Shown in pieces: positions 36,799-46,718 of a stretch of 64,000 bases of DNA. The position numbers and the translations under genes are program-made. The notes below the pieces were generated by a model, which made no database searches, was not told the origin of the DNA, and worked only from the letters and a program-made list of their open reading frames with translations. Origin of the DNA: Streptococcus sp. 29887 (GTDB taxonomy: Bacteria > Bacillota > Bacilli > Lactobacillales > Streptococcaceae); the NCBI RefSeq assembly GCF_032595075.1, contig NZ_CP118735.1:1144001-1208000 (forward strand), read 5' to 3'. Position 1 is the first letter of the stretch, and each line of letters starts with the position of its first letter.

Positions 36799-37212
36799 AT
36801 GGAACAAACATTTTTCATTATCAAACCTGACGCTATCAAACGTGGGCTGGTTGGGCAAATTCTCAGCAGAGTGGAACGTCGTGGATTTGTCATTCGTGAC
36901 CTAAATATGATGACAGCGACGGAGGACTTGGTCGCTCAACATTATGAGCATTTAACAGACAAACCTTTCTTTCCGCTCTTGGTTGACTACATGACCAGCG
37001 GACCAGTCATTGCTGGGATTTTAGAAGGACCTGAAGTCGTCAAATCTTGGCGAGATATGATGGGGGCTACCAATCCAGTCAATGCCTTGCCTGGAACCAT
37101 TCGAGGAGATTTCGCCACTGCACCAATTGATGGTATTGTGGCAAATGTTGTTCACGGATCTGACAGCATAGAAGCCGCTCACCGTGAAATCGCCTTATGG
37201 TTGGGGAAATAG
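36799..37212 (+). CDS. ndk: Nucleoside diphosphate kinase
   Basis: Transfers the gamma-phosphate between nucleoside triphosphates and diphosphates through a phosphohistidine. The 137 residues show [15 protein letters not shown] at the start, RDMMGATNP, and catalytic His119 in [18 protein letters not shown] lies just before the start. A strong terminator follows. Confidence 0.95.
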   Translation: MEQTFFIIKPDAIKRGLVGQILSRVERRGFVIRDLNMMTATEDLVAQHYEHLTDKPFFPLLVDYMTSGPVIAGILEGPEVVKSWRDMMGATNPVNALPGTIRGDFATAPIDGIVANVVHGSDSIEAAHREIALWLGK

Positions 37213-37220
37213 CAGAGCAG

Positions 37221-37244
37221 ACACCTAGTTTCTAGGTGTTTTTC
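37221..37244 (+). terminator. Intrinsic terminator of ndk
   Basis: Stem ACACCTAG / CTAGGTGT, loop TTT, then TTTTTC. Confidence 0.9.
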
Positions 37245-37306
37245 TTATGGAAAATTATCACTAAATCTGATATAATGAGGAGTAATACTCTTGTAGAGGA
37301 AGAAAC

Positions 37307-39139
37307 ATGAATTTAGAAGAATTGAAAAAACGACAGGAGAAAATCCGTAATTTCTCCATTATTGCCCATATTGACCATGGAAAATCAACCTTGGCTGACC
37401 GCATTCTTGAAAAAACAGAAACAGTATCTAGCCGAGAAATGCAGGCCCAGTTGCTCGACAGTATGGACTTGGAGCGTGAGCGAGGGATTACCATCAAATT
37501 GAACGCTGTTCAGCTTAATTACAAGGCTAAAGATGGGGAAACCTACATTTTCCACTTGATTGACACGCCGGGACACGTGGACTTTACCTATGAAGTATCT
37601 CGTTCTCTTGCAGCTTGTGAAGGAGCAATCTTGGTGGTGGATGCAGCTCAAGGGATTGAAGCACAGACCTTGGCTAACGTTTATCTGGCCTTGGATAATG
37701 ACTTGGAAATCCTACCAATCATCAACAAGATTGACCTGCCAGCAGCAGACCCAGAACGTGTCCGTCAGGAAATTGAAGATGTGATTGGTTTGGATGCCTC
37801 AGAAGCTGTACCAACATCGGCTAAGGCAGGTATTGGTATCGAGGAAATCTTGGAGCAAATCGTAGAGAAAGTTCCAGCACCGACTGGTGATGTCGCTGCA
37901 CCGCTTCAAGCCTTGATTTTTGACTCGGTTTATGATCCTTACCGTGGCGTTATCTTGCAAGTTCGTATCGTCAATGGTGTGGTAAAACCTGGTGATACCA
38001 TTCAGATGATGAGCAATGGTAAGACTTTCGATGTGACGGAAGTGGGGATTTTCACACCCAAAGCAATTGGTCGTGATTACTTGGCGACTGGTGATGTTGG
38101 TTACATTGCAGCCTCTATCAAGACAGTTGCAGATACCCGTGTCGGTGATACGGTGACCTTGGCTGAAAATCCTGCCAGTGAGCCACTAGCGGGCTACAAG
38201 CAGATGAACCCAATGGTCTTTGCCGGTATCTATCCGATTGATTCCAATAAGTATAATGACTTGCGTGAAGCTTTAGAAAAGCTCCAGCTTAACGATGCCA
38301 GCTTGCAGTTCGAACCTGAAACATCGCAAGCACTAGGATTTGGTTTCCGTTGTGGCTTCTTGGGGCTCTTGCACATGGATGTTATCCAAGAACGAATTGA
38401 GCGTGAGTTTAACATTGACCTGATCATGACAGCTCCGTCGGTAGTTTACCATGTAAATATGACAGACGGAGAAATGATTGATGTAGCCAACCCGTCAGAG
38501 TTCCCAGACCCAACCAAGATTGCCAATATTGAAGAACCTTACGTTAAAGCACAAATCATGGTACCACAGGAATATGTCGGTGCAGTTATGGAATTGGCTC
38601 AACGCAAGCGTGGTGACTTTGTAACCATGGATTATATCGATGATAATCGTGTCAATGTCATCTACCAAATTCCGCTGGCTGAGATTGTCTTTGATTTCTT
38701 TGACAAACTCAAGTCCTCAACTCGTGGCTACGCAAGCTTTGACTATGAGATTTCTGAATACCGTTCATCCAAGTTGGTGAAAATGGACATTCTCCTTAAT
38801 GGTGACAAGGTCGATGCCCTCAGCTTTATCGTCCACAAGGAATTTGCCTATGAACGTGGGAAAATTATCGTGGATAAGCTCAAGAAAATTATCCCTCGTC
38901 AGCAGTTTGAAGTGCCAATCCAGGCAGCTATCGGTCAAAAAATCGTGGCTCGGAGCGACATCAAGGCTCTTCGCAAGAACGTTTTGGCCAAGTGTTATGG
39001 CGGTGACGTTTCCCGTAAACGCAAACTCTTAGAAAAACAAAAAGCCGGTAAAAAACGGATGAAAGCCATTGGATCCGTCGAAGTCCCTCAGGAAGCCTTC
39101 CTCAGCGTACTCAGCATGGATGAAGATGATAAGAAATAA
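37307..39139 (+). CDS. lepA: Elongation factor 4
   Basis: Ribosome-bound translational GTPase that back-translocates or remodels stalled ribosomes and helps 30S biogenesis. The 610 residues have G1 [18 protein letters not shown]3 DTPGHVDF, G4 NKIDLP, EF-G-like domains II, III and V, and the LepA-specific C-terminal domain ([20 protein letters not shown]). The start is preceded by GTAGAGGAAG. Confidence 0.97.
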   Translation: MNLEELKKRQEKIRNFSIIAHIDHGKSTLADRILEKTETVSSREMQAQLLDSMDLERERGITIKLNAVQLNYKAKDGETYIFHLIDTPGHVDFTYEVSRSLAACEGAILVVDAAQGIEAQTLANVYLALDNDLEILPIINKIDLPAADPERVRQEIEDVIGLDASEAVPTSAKAGIGIEEILEQIVEKVPAPTGDVAAPLQALIFDSVYDPYRGVILQVRIVNGVVKPGDTIQMMSNGKTFDVTEVGIFTPKAIGRDYLATGDVGYIAASIKTVADTRVGDTVTLAENPASEPLAGYKQMNPMVFAGIYPIDSNKYNDLREALEKLQLNDASLQFEPETSQALGFGFRCGFLGLLHMDVIQERIEREFNIDLIMTAPSVVYHVNMTDGEMIDVANPSEFPDPTKIANIEEPYVKAQIMVPQEYVGAVMELAQRKRGDFVTMDYIDDNRVNVIYQIPLAEIVFDFFDKLKSSTRGYASFDYEISEYRSSKLVKMDILLNGDKVDALSFIVHKEFAYERGKIIVDKLKKIIPRQQFEVPIQAAIGQKIVARSDIKALRKNVLAKCYGGDVSRKRKLLEKQKAGKKRMKAIGSVEVPQEAFLSVLSMDEDDKK

Positions 39140-39160
39140 AAAGGTCCAGTGTACCTTTTT
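39138..39160 (+). terminator. Terminator of lepA
   Basis: Stem AAAAAGGT / ACCTTTTT with loop CCAGTGT, directly at the lepA stop codon. Confidence 0.75.
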
Positions 39161-39192
39161 ATCATGAGCTTGCACTTAGGAGGTAGAAACTA

Positions 39193-39477
39193 ATGAAAGC
39201 AGACGAGTTTTGGTGGATTTATGAGAAGTGTTTTCGTCGATATGAGGGCCCAGGATTTAGTATTCATCAAACTCCATTAGGTGGAGATTGCGGATATTTT
39301 ATGAAGGGTGTTTACCAAGACGAAGGCGTATGGAAAGTTGATGAGACCATAGAACGTAGCAGTTATCCTCATACTAGTTCTTTTGATAGTGAGGAAGCGT
39401 GTTTTCTCTTTCTTTATCAAGAAGCTAAATCAAATTTGAGCTATGAATTGGCATTTGGACGGCTAAAGAAAAGATAA
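39193..39477 (+). CDS. Small soluble protein, unknown function
   Basis: The 94 residues, with no signal or membrane segment, are rich in aromatic residues and end in basic RLKKR. TTAGGAGG precedes the ATG. I do not recognise the family; the size, isolated position and acidic/aromatic composition (SFDSEEACFLFLYQEAKSNL) would suit an immunity-type protein, but nothing proves it. It lies next to an IS3-family relic, in a spot that seems open to insertions. Confidence 0.5.
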   Translation: MKADEFWWIYEKCFRRYEGPGFSIHQTPLGGDCGYFMKGVYQDEGVWKVDETIERSSYPHTSSFDSEEACFLFLYQEAKSNLSYELAFGRLKKR

Positions 39478-39491
39478 ACTGTTTTGAGAAG

Positions 39492-39541
39492 GGAGCGCTC
39501 ACTTCCAACCGACTGATTTTGGACGAGCTTCCTTTTTTGAT
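39492..39541 (+). terminator. Possible terminator of the small soluble protein gene
   Basis: Imperfect stem GGGA..GCTC / GAGCTTCC with a long loop, followed by TTTTTT. Confidence 0.4.
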
Positions 39542-39648
39542 TTGCAAAATCTTTCCACTCTTTTTAGTCTTCTGTTATTTGTCTATTCTATATAAAAAGT
39601 TTTCGAAAATGAACATTATTTTTATGCAAAAAACCTCTCGACTATCCT

Positions 39649-39870
39649 GATATACTCCCCTTATAGTGGACAGTGAAAAAACAAAAATTTTCACTAGAAA
39701 CTATAAAGGGACCTTTGAGGAGTTGGTTTCAGATATTGATGGCTACATCTATTTTTACAATAATGAACATTTTCAAGAACACAACAATGGCCTTGCCCCT
39801 CTTTGAACGAGGGACAAGGCCATTGTTTAATCTTTTATTATTTCAATGTCCACTATAGGGAGAGTATATC
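39649..39870. mobile_element. 222-bp internally deleted IS3-family relic with intact inverted ends
   Basis: The two ends are inverted repeats of about 30 bp sharing GATATACTC and TATAGTGGACA. Between them the plus strand still reads a transposase C-terminal remnant (GTFEELVSDIDGYIYFYNN, HNNGLAPL, stop, TRDKAIV), typical of IS3-family OrfB. Most of the transposase is deleted, so the element is MITE-like and could move only if a matching transposase acts in trans. It contains a 19-bp stem hairpin at 39783-39827. Confidence 0.75.
39783..39827. terminator. Strong 19-bp-stem hairpin inside the IS relic
   Basis: AACAATGGCCTTGCCCCTC pairs with GAGGGACAAGGCCATTGTT with one mismatch, loop TTTGAAC. 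It lies between convergent genes and could stop transcription in both directions. It falls in the former transposase 3' end. Confidence 0.55.
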
Positions 39871-39893
39871 ACTGTGCAAGAGTGGGTTTCTGC

Positions 39894-40076
39894 TTATTTT
39901 CGTTTCATTTCGCCGTGTGGGAAGTAAGTTCCTTCTTTCATATCGTTGATAAAGACATGAATGGCTTCTTTTGGTGCATTGGTATTGCGTGATACCACCT
40001 CAGTTACTTCACGGGCAAGAGCGATTTTTTGTTCCTCTGTGCGTCCTTCAAACAAATCAATACGTACAAATGGCAT
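39894..40076 (-). CDS. 4-oxalocrotonate tautomerase family enzyme
   Basis: Tautomerase of 60 residues with the catalytic Pro after the initiator Met (MPFVRIDLFEGR) and RNTNAPKEAIHVFINDM. The fold forms hexamers that shift keto-enol equilibria. In streptococci these proteins exist without a catechol pathway, so the substrate is unknown. AAAGGAGAAACC precedes the start on the minus strand. Confidence 0.9.
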   Translation of the reverse strand: MPFVRIDLFEGRTEEQKIALAREVTEVVSRNTNAPKEAIHVFINDMKEGTYFPHGEMKRK

Positions 40077-40144
40077 ATGGTTTCTCCTTTATTTTGCTAG
40101 TTTCAGTATAGCATAAATTTCACTTGCTTTCTATAAGCAAATAA

Positions 40145-40173
40145 TTGACAACGCTTACATTTTGTGCTATTCT
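40145..40173 (+). promoter_or_regulatory. Strong promoter of the 74-residue membrane-protein gene
   Basis: TTGACA (40145-40150), 17 nt, TATTCT (40168-40173) with TGC extension. Confidence 0.7.
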
Positions 40174-40198
40174 ACACGTACATAGGAGGTGTTGGCTT

Positions 40199-40423
40199 AT
40201 GAACTATGTTTATCGTATGATGATTTCATTCATGCTTGCCGGTCTGTTTTTGTATCTAGTGGCAACTGTTTTTGCCAAAAGTATATGGCAAGGCCCATTA
40301 TTGATCACATTCTCCTTCTTCAGCTTAATCTATGGATGTGTCATGTTGTACAAGTGGAAACCAAAAGCTGCTAAAATTATTTTTGAGTGTGTCGGAAATT
40401 TCTTATCATTACCTTGGTTCTAA
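40199..40423 (+). CDS. 74-residue membrane protein, unknown function
   Basis: Starts MNYVYRMMISFML; two hydrophobic helices (about 8-26 and 34-52) and a shorter C-terminal hydrophobic stretch. The ATG at 40199 is chosen for AGGAGGT at 40184-40190; the frame is open upstream into the promoter. It has its own consensus-like promoter and terminator, so it is probably expressed well. I do not recognise the family. Confidence 0.6.
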   Translation: MNYVYRMMISFMLAGLFLYLVATVFAKSIWQGPLLITFSFFSLIYGCVMLYKWKPKAAKIIFECVGNFLSLPWF

Positions 40424-40427
40424 TAAC

Positions 40428-40456
40428 AAACAAGCTCAAATCGGGCTTGTTTTTCT
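40428..40456 (+). terminator. Intrinsic terminator
   Basis: Stem AAACAAGC / GCTTGTTT with loop TCAAATCGG, then TTTTC. Confidence 0.85.
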
Positions 40457-40521
40457 ATTTCCTAAATGGTCAATTTATGATAAAATGGAAAGAGTGAAAT
40501 TTTAAGATTGGAAAGAGAAAA

Positions 40522-41097
40522 GTGGCTCAATTATACTATAAATATGGGACGATGAATTCTGGCAAAACCATTGAAATTCTTAAAGTTGCCCATAACTATG
40601 AAGAGCAGGGTAAGCCTGTCGTCATTATGACTTCTGCCTTGGATACCCGCGATGCCTTTGGTGTTGTTTCAAGTCGTATTGGTATGCGACGTGAAGCAGT
40701 AGCAATTGATGATGAGATGGACATCTTTGGTTTCATTCAGAAAATGGAACCTCGTCCTTACTGTGTTTTGATTGATGAAGCCCAATTCCTTCGTCGCCAC
40801 CATGTCTATGACTTGGCACGAGTGGTAGATGAATTGGATGTTCCAGTTATGGCCTTTGGTCTAAAAAATGATTTCCGCAATGAGCTCTTTGAAGGCTCCA
40901 AACACTTGTTGCTGTTGGCCGATAAATTGGATGAGATTAAAACAATCTGCCAATATTGTTCCAAGAAAGCCACTATGGTTTTGCGAACGCAAGATGGTAA
41001 GCCAACCTATGAAGGCGCTCAAATTCAAATCGGTGGAAATGAAACCTACATCCCAGTTTGCCGCAAACATTATTTTTCGCCGGAAATTGAGATGTAG
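40522..41097 (+). CDS. tdk: Thymidine kinase
   Basis: Salvage phosphorylation of thymidine. Type II TK of 191 residues: Walker A GTMNSGKT, Walker [10 protein letters not shown], the lasso, and a zinc site formed by CQYC and CRKH. The start codon is GTG with GGAAAGAGAAAA upstream. The 3' flank is the structured repeat array preceding prfA. Confidence 0.95.
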   Translation: MAQLYYKYGTMNSGKTIEILKVAHNYEEQGKPVVIMTSALDTRDAFGVVSSRIGMRREAVAIDDEMDIFGFIQKMEPRPYCVLIDEAQFLRRHHVYDLARVVDELDVPVMAFGLKNDFRNELFEGSKHLLLLADKLDEIKTICQYCSKKATMVLRTQDGKPTYEGAQIQIGGNETYIPVCRKHYFSPEIEM

Positions 41098-41525
41098 CGC
41101 AAGTAAACCATCTATCGAAAGAATGAACACATGCTAGAAACTGTGCCTATTCTAGCTGAGTCCTGTGACAATACGAACAGAACTGAATACGCCTACGACT
41201 CTGTGGAAATAGATAACTCTTCCTAGAAACCGAAGTTTCCACGTCAGAATTCCTAATTTCCTTTGAGTCGCTTAACGGCGTTAATATCTTAATGGAATTG
41301 AACACGCCCTACAAGCTAACTAGAAGTGTGTTCTTTCCAAATTTTTAGAAAGGAACTGAATTCGGGCTACGAACTGTGCCTATTTCATGACCTATATATT
41401 ATAGAAAGGAATTGAACACGCCCTACAAGCTGTGTCAAAAAGATAATTTCTCCAAGTGTTTGTAACACTTGGTCAAAATTCCTATTTTGACTGTGCTTGT
41501 TTAACGGGCTTTGTATCTTAATCTT
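41098..41525. repeat. Array of structured repeats between tdk and prfA
   Basis: No gene is visible in 428 bp. Two full 109-bp copies (41185-41293 and 41414-41522) share blocks GATAA-YTYYTCC, GTCARAATTCCTA, YTTAACGG and TATCTTAAT but differ in the paired segments, where changes are compensatory. Truncated pieces lie around 41300-41317 (same 18-mer as copy 2) and 41350-41390. Copy 2 ends 3 nt before the prfA ATG. The element may be an RNA motif or a hairpin-forming mobile repeat; the reading strand is not known. Confidence 0.75.
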
Positions 41526-42605
41526 ATGAACATCTACGATCAATTACAGGCGGTGGAAGACCGCTACGAGGAACTTGGTGAATTGTTGTCTGACCCTGAT
41601 GTGGTCAGCGATACCAAGCGTTTTATGGAGTTGTCCAAAGAAGAAGCGGCGACTCGTGATACAGTAACAGCCTACCGTGAATACAAAGTGGTTCTTCAAA
41701 ATATCATTGATGCCGAGGAAATGATCAAGGAATCTTCTGGTGACGCTGACTTGGAAGAAATGGCTAAGGAAGAGCTTAAACAAGCAAAAGCTGATAAAGA
41801 GGCTTACGAAGAAAAGTTGAAAATCCTTCTCTTGCCCAAAGACCCTAACGATGACAAAAACATCATCTTGGAAATCCGTGGTGCTGCAGGTGGAGATGAG
41901 GCTGCCCTTTTTGCTGGTGACCTTTTGACCATGTACCAAAAATATGCAGAAGGCCAAGGTTGGCGTTTTGAAGTCATGGAGGCTTCTTACAATGGTGTCG
42001 GTGGTATCAAGGAAGTGGTTGCCATGGTATCTGGCCAATCCGTTTATTCAAAACTCAAGTATGAGTCAGGAGCTCACCGTGTCCAACGTGTCCCTGTGAC
42101 AGAAAGCCAAGGTCGGGTCCACACCTCAACAGCGACTGTCCTCATCATGCCAGAAGTCGAAGAAGTGGAGTATGACATCGATCCAAAAGACCTCCGTGTT
42201 GATATCTACCACGCGTCTGGTGCTGGTGGACAGAACGTCAACAAGGTTGCGACTGCCGTACGTATCGTTCACTTGCCAACCAACATCAAGGTGGAAATGC
42301 AGGAAGAACGGACCCAGCAGAAAAACCGTGAAAAAGCTATGAAGATTATCCGTGCCCGTGTAGCTGACCACTTTGCACAAATTGCCCAAGATGAGCAGGA
42401 TGCAGAGCGTAAATCTACCATCGGTACTGGTGACCGTTCAGAGCGTATCCGTACTTACAACTTCCCACAAAACCGTGTGACAGACCACCGTATTGGCTTG
42501 ACTTTGCAGAAGCTCGATACCATCTTGTCTGGTAAGATGGACGAAGTTGTTGATGCCCTTGTACTCTACGACCAAACACAAAAACTGGAAGAGCTTAATA
42601 AATAA
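41526..42605 (+). CDS. prfA: Peptide chain release factor 1
   Basis: Terminates translation at UAA and UAG. The 359 residues have the stop-codon-reading P-x-T motif PVT in [10 protein letters not shown], and the hydrolysis motif GGQ in [11 protein letters not shown]. The family start MNIYDQLQ is ATG 41526. No ribosome binding site precedes it; the upstream bases are the end of a repeat copy (TATCTTAAT). It overlaps prmC, whose product methylates this GGQ glutamine. Confidence 0.96.
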   Translation: MNIYDQLQAVEDRYEELGELLSDPDVVSDTKRFMELSKEEAATRDTVTAYREYKVVLQNIIDAEEMIKESSGDADLEEMAKEELKQAKADKEAYEEKLKILLLPKDPNDDKNIILEIRGAAGGDEAALFAGDLLTMYQKYAEGQGWRFEVMEASYNGVGGIKEVVAMVSGQSVYSKLKYESGAHRVQRVPVTESQGRVHTSTATVLIMPEVEEVEYDIDPKDLRVDIYHASGAGGQNVNKVATAVRIVHLPTNIKVEMQEERTQQKNREKAMKIIRARVADHFAQIAQDEQDAERKSTIGTGDRSERIRTYNFPQNRVTDHRIGLTLQKLDTILSGKMDEVVDALVLYDQTQKLEELNK

Positions 42606-43438
42606 TGAATTACGCTCAATTATTTGCAGCATACGAAGAAGAATTAGTAGCAATAGGTGAAGAGGCAGAGTCCCTGTCCTTCACCTTTCGAGGCTTAAAA
42701 GGACTGAATTTTACGGAATTTCTCCTCTTGCTCCGACAGGAAGTTAGTACAGCTGACCAAGAGCTACTGAACCATATTTTTCAGCAACTTTCCCAACACC
42801 GACCTGCCCAGTACATTATCGGCAAGGCTGATTTTCATGGCTTAGAGTTTGCGGTGGATGAGCGAGTCTTGATTCCAAGACCTGAAACGGAAGAATTGGT
42901 CGATTTGATTTTGCAGGAAAATAGCAGAGCAGGTTTGCGTATCTTAGATATCGGTACAGGAAGCGGTGCCATAGCTATTTCCCTTGCAAAAGCTAGACCT
43001 GATTGGGAAGTGGTAGCAGTAGATATCTCAGAAGATGCCTTGGCAGTGGCTCAGGAAAATGCAAGAAGCAATCAGGTTTCTGTTCAATTCATACAGTCGG
43101 ATGTCTTGCAAGCTGTGACAGGTCAATTTGATATCATTGTTTCCAATCCACCTTATATCTCACCAGACGACAAGGACGAAGTTGGAGCCAATGTTTTAAC
43201 ATCGGAACCACATTTAGCCCTGTTCGCAGAAGAAGATGGGCTGGCCATCTATCGACAAATTGCGGAGCAGGCAGGGACATTTTTGAAGGGAAATGGAAAA
43301 CTCTACTTTGAAATTGGCTACAAGCAAGGGCAGGCTTTAACAGACTTACTGGCCCTGCATTTTCCCGAAAAGCGTGTTCGCGTTATAAAAGACCAATTCG
43401 GTCAGGATAGAAAGGTTGTGGCAGATGACATTGGATAA
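42605..43438 (+). CDS. prmC: Peptide release factor glutamine methyltransferase
   Basis: Methylates the GGQ glutamine of RF1 and RF2. The 277 residues have the AdoMet-binding LDIGTGSGAIAISLA and the catalytic NPPY in IVSNPPYIS. Its ATG shares a base with the prfA stop (TAATG), so the genes are coupled. Confidence 0.95.
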   Translation: MNYAQLFAAYEEELVAIGEEAESLSFTFRGLKGLNFTEFLLLLRQEVSTADQELLNHIFQQLSQHRPAQYIIGKADFHGLEFAVDERVLIPRPETEELVDLILQENSRAGLRILDIGTGSGAIAISLAKARPDWEVVAVDISEDALAVAQENARSNQVSVQFIQSDVLQAVTGQFDIIVSNPPYISPDDKDEVGANVLTSEPHLALFAEEDGLAIYRQIAEQAGTFLKGNGKLYFEIGYKQGQALTDLLALHFPEKRVRVIKDQFGQDRKVVADDIG

Positions 43439-44033
43439 ACTCCGAACAATCCTCGAAAGTGGTGGGGCTGTTGTTTTGCCGACTGAAACGGTCTATGGTC
43501 TCTTTGCGCAAGCCTTGAATGAAGATGCAGTCAATCGTGTCTATCAGTTGAAACAGCGTCCGAGAGATAAGGCCATGAACTTAAATGTATCAAACCTGAA
43601 CGATATTTATTTTTTCAGTCAAAATCCACCCTATTTTCTGGAAAAACTGTATAATAGATTCATGCCAGGCCCCCTAACAATTATCCTAAAAGCGAACAAA
43701 AATGTTCCTTTTTGGGTTAATTCTGGACTGGATACTGTTGGATTTCGTCTTCCCAATCACGAACAAACCTTACGTTTGATTTCAGAGACTGGCCCACTCA
43801 TTGGACCGTCCGCCAATTTTTCAGGAAACGAAAGTGGCAAGAAGTTTTCGGACATCCAGGCACAATTTTCAGTTGATTTGCCTGGCATTGAGGATGACCA
43901 AGCTCTGACAGGCATTGATTCAACGATTTTGGACCTTTCTGGACAGAAAGCGCGGATTTTGCGCCAAGGTGCTATCAGTCGCGAAGAGATTCAGAAAGCC
44001 ATTCCCGAAATAGAATTTGAGGTAGTTTCATGA
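43425..44033 (+). CDS. Sua5/YciO/YrdC-family threonylcarbamoyl-AMP synthase
   Basis: Likely makes threonylcarbamoyl-AMP for the t6A37 tRNA modification. The 202 residues have GAVVLPTETVYGL at the N-terminus, RFMPGPLTIIL, IGPSANFSG and STILDLS. The ATG at 43425 overlaps prmC by 14 nt. It is shorter than full Sua5 (no C-terminal Sua5 domain), so it is of the TsaC/YrdC length. The prfA-prmC-sua5-GNAT-glyA order is common in streptococci. Confidence 0.88.
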   Translation: MTLDKLRTILESGGAVVLPTETVYGLFAQALNEDAVNRVYQLKQRPRDKAMNLNVSNLNDIYFFSQNPPYFLEKLYNRFMPGPLTIILKANKNVPFWVNSGLDTVGFRLPNHEQTLRLISETGPLIGPSANFSGNESGKKFSDIQAQFSVDLPGIEDDQALTGIDSTILDLSGQKARILRQGAISREEIQKAIPEIEFEVVS

Positions 44034-44461
44034 TTCGTCCCATTGAGAAAGGTGACTTGGTAGTCATCCGAGAAATCAATGCTCAATCCTTAGGGTATGA
44101 TTGTTCATTGGAACAAACTGAGCGACAGTTTTTAAGATGCACGAGCACATTGGGGCATATCTTGTTGGTCTATATAGATGACATAAGTGGCGCAGTGCAA
44201 AGTTACATTCACGCACAAGTCTATGAAAGTCTCTATTCGGATACAGGCCTCAATATTCTCGGACTAGCTGTTTTGCCTATTCATCAAGGACAAGGAATTG
44301 GAGCAAGTCTGCTGAAAGCCGTTGAGCAAATTGCACAGAAAGAGGGCTACCATTTTATTCGCCTCAATTCTGCTGAAAGTCGTCTCCAAGCCCATCTTTT
44401 CTACGAAAAGAATGGCTATCACTCCGATAAAATGCAGAAGCGTTTTATCAAGCACATTTAG
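44030..44461 (+). CDS. GNAT-family N-acetyltransferase
   Basis: Acetyl-CoA-dependent acetyltransferase of 143 residues with the pyrophosphate-binding motif QGQGIGASLL and the C-terminal HLFYEKNGYH. The substrate is unknown. It overlaps the Sua5-like gene by 4 nt, within the prfA-glyA run. Confidence 0.85.
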   Translation: MIRPIEKGDLVVIREINAQSLGYDCSLEQTERQFLRCTSTLGHILLVYIDDISGAVQSYIHAQVYESLYSDTGLNILGLAVLPIHQGQGIGASLLKAVEQIAQKEGYHFIRLNSAESRLQAHLFYEKNGYHSDKMQKRFIKHI

Positions 44462-44484
44462 CCCAATACAAAGGAGTACCGTAA

Positions 44485-45744
44485 ATGATTTTTGACAAAG
44501 TAGACTACAAAGAATTTGATACAGAAGTTTGGGAGGCTATTAAAGCAGAAGAAGCACGTCAGCAAAACAATATCGAATTGATTGCGTCTGAAAACGTTGT
44601 TTCTAAAGCTGTTATGGCAGCTCAAGGTTCTATTTTGACCAATAAATACGCAGAAGGTTACCCAGGTCGTCGCTACTATGGCGGTACAGAGTGCGTTGAC
44701 GTCATCGAAAGTCTTGCTATTGAACGTGCAAAAGAAATCTTCGGTGCTCAATATGCTAACGTTCAGCCACACTCAGGTAGCCAAGCCAACTGCGCGGCTT
44801 ACATGGCCTTAATCGAGCCAGGTGACACTGTCATGGGTATGGACCTGTCAGCCGGTGGTCACTTAACCCACGGTGCTGCAGTAAGCTTCTCAGGACAAAC
44901 CTATAACTTTGTGGCTTACAACGTTGACGAAGAAACTGGTTTGCTTGACTATGATGCTATTTTAGAGCAGGCAAAAGAAGTGCAGCCTAAACTGATTGTA
45001 GCAGGTGCTTCAGCCTATGCCCGTACCATTGATTTTGCAAAATTCCGTGAAATCGCAGACGCAGTTGGTGCTAAATTGATGGTGGATATGGCCCATATCG
45101 CTGGTCTTGTAGCAGCTGGCCTCCATCCAAACCCAGTTCCTCATGCTCATATCACAACGACTACAACCCACAAAACCCTCCGTGGACCTCGTGGTGGTTT
45201 GATTTTGACCAACGATGAAGCGCTCATTAAGAAAATTAACTCAGCCATCTTCCCTGGTATCCAAGGTGGTCCGCTTGAGCATGTTATCGCTGCGAAAGCT
45301 GTGTCCTTCAAAGAAGTCTTAGACCCAGCCTTTAAAGATTACGCTCAGAAAATTATTGATAACAGCAAGGCAATGGCAGAAGTCTTCCTTGCCAACCCTA
45401 ATTTCAAGGTCATCACAGGTGGAACAGATAACCATCTCTTCTTGGTTGATGTGACCAAAGTCGTTGAAAACGGAAAGGTTGCTCAACATCTCCTAGATGA
45501 AGTAAATATCACCCTAAATAAAAACTCAATCCCTTACGAAAAACTCTCACCATTTAAGACCAGCGGTATCCGTATCGGTTCTGCAGCCATTACTGCCCGT
45601 GGTTTTGGAGTAGAAGAAGCTCGCAAGGTTGCTGAGTTAACAATCAAAGCACTTGAAAATGCTGAAAACGAAGCAGTTCTTGAAGAAGTTCGTCAAGAAG
45701 TCCGTGCTTTGACAGAACAATTCCCACTTTACGAAGGTTTATAA
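44485..45744 (+). CDS. glyA: Serine hydroxymethyltransferase
   Basis: PLP enzyme interconverting serine and glycine with transfer of a one-carbon unit to tetrahydrofolate; it feeds thyA and purine synthesis. The 419 residues have [27 protein letters not shown], and the PLP lysine in [21 protein letters not shown] precedes the start. Confidence 0.97.
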   Translation: MIFDKVDYKEFDTEVWEAIKAEEARQQNNIELIASENVVSKAVMAAQGSILTNKYAEGYPGRRYYGGTECVDVIESLAIERAKEIFGAQYANVQPHSGSQANCAAYMALIEPGDTVMGMDLSAGGHLTHGAAVSFSGQTYNFVAYNVDEETGLLDYDAILEQAKEVQPKLIVAGASAYARTIDFAKFREIADAVGAKLMVDMAHIAGLVAAGLHPNPVPHAHITTTTTHKTLRGPRGGLILTNDEALIKKINSAIFPGIQGGPLEHVIAAKAVSFKEVLDPAFKDYAQKIIDNSKAMAEVFLANPNFKVITGGTDNHLFLVDVTKVVENGKVAQHLLDEVNITLNKNSIPYEKLSPFKTSGIRIGSAAITARGFGVEEARKVAELTIKALENAENEAVLEEVRQEVRALTEQFPLYEGL

Positions 45745-46718
45745 TGGATATATTTGTAAAAAAAGCGATTATACATCAATTTAGTCCTGATGACACAGAG
45801 CTGGTCCTTGCCGACCAGCTTTTGACTGTCAGTCCCAAAATTGAAGAATACTTGCGCAAGAAAATCGAGCGTGTGTTTTCTGATGAAGCCAAAACCGGAC
45901 AGTTTGAGCCAGATAGTCCTTTTCTTGATTACTTAAAAGAGGATTTACTGACCAATTCTGTCAAGATTGCTGGCCTCTGGAAAGAAGAATTTTCCATTTC
46001 AGAAAATCTCAAGACCAATGATTTAATCTTCATTGAGTTTGAGAGAAATGGTGTGGAGCATTTCGCCTTTCTAAGAATTGCCCTGCGTGAAAACCTGGCC
46101 CACGTTGGTTCAGAAAGTGATAGCCCGCTAAAAATCACTCAAAACAATCTACCAGGAGCAGGTTCTACGCCAGATGAAGCCTTAATCATCAATCTACAGA
46201 CACGTAAGTATTATTTGATTGAAAAGAGGATTAAGCACAACGGTGCCTTTCTTCATTACTTTTCAGATAATCTCTTGCAGGTCACGCCAGCCATTTCTGC
46301 CAAGAAATCCATCAAAGCAGTTGAACAGACCGCACAAAAGATTGCGGACAATTTTCACCAAGGAGATTTCCAATTTCAGTCCAAGGTCAAGTCTGCTATT
46401 TTCAACAATTTAGAAGAAGATAATGAACTTTCTCCTGAAAAATTGGCAGATCAGCTTTTTGATAACAATTTGACTGCTCGTTTGAATTTTGTTGATCAAT
46501 TAAAAGAAGTCATTCCAGATAAGATTTCCTTCGATGAGATTGACAACAGTCGTCAACTGAAAAAGTTTGAGAACCAGAAACTTTCGCTCTCAAATGGCAT
46601 TGAGTTGATTGTTCCAAATGCCGTCTATCAAGATGCTGAATCTGTAGAGTTTATCCAAAATGATAATGGAACTTATTCCATTCTAATCAAAAATATCGAA
46701 GACATAAAGAGCAAATAA
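45744..46718 (+). CDS. Nucleoid-associated protein, NdpA/YejK family
   Basis: The 324 residues, with no signal peptide, match the 37-kDa nucleoid-associated family (N-terminal IFVKKAIIHQFSPDDTELVLADQ and SLSNGIELIVPN near the C-terminus). Proteins of this family associate with nucleoid DNA; their role in Gram-positives is not settled. It overlaps the glyA stop by one base and is followed directly by a lysozyme-like gene. Confidence 0.8.
   Translation: MDIFVKKAIIHQFSPDDTELVLADQLLTVSPKIEEYLRKKIERVFSDEAKTGQFEPDSPFLDYLKEDLLTNSVKIAGLWKEEFSISENLKTNDLIFIEFERNGVEHFAFLRIALRENLAHVGSESDSPLKITQNNLPGAGSTPDEALIINLQTRKYYLIEKRIKHNGAFLHYFSDNLLQVTPAISAKKSIKAVEQTAQKIADNFHQGDFQFQSKVKSAIFNNLEEDNELSPEKLADQLFDNNLTARLNFVDQLKEVIPDKISFDEIDNSRQLKKFENQKLSLSNGIELIVPNAVYQDAESVEFIQNDNGTYSILIKNIEDIKSK

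Noticed and set aside
39673..39858. A 61-codon plus-strand frame inside the IS3 relic
   Set aside because: It is out of frame with the transposase remnant and lies between the element's ends; no ribosome binding site.
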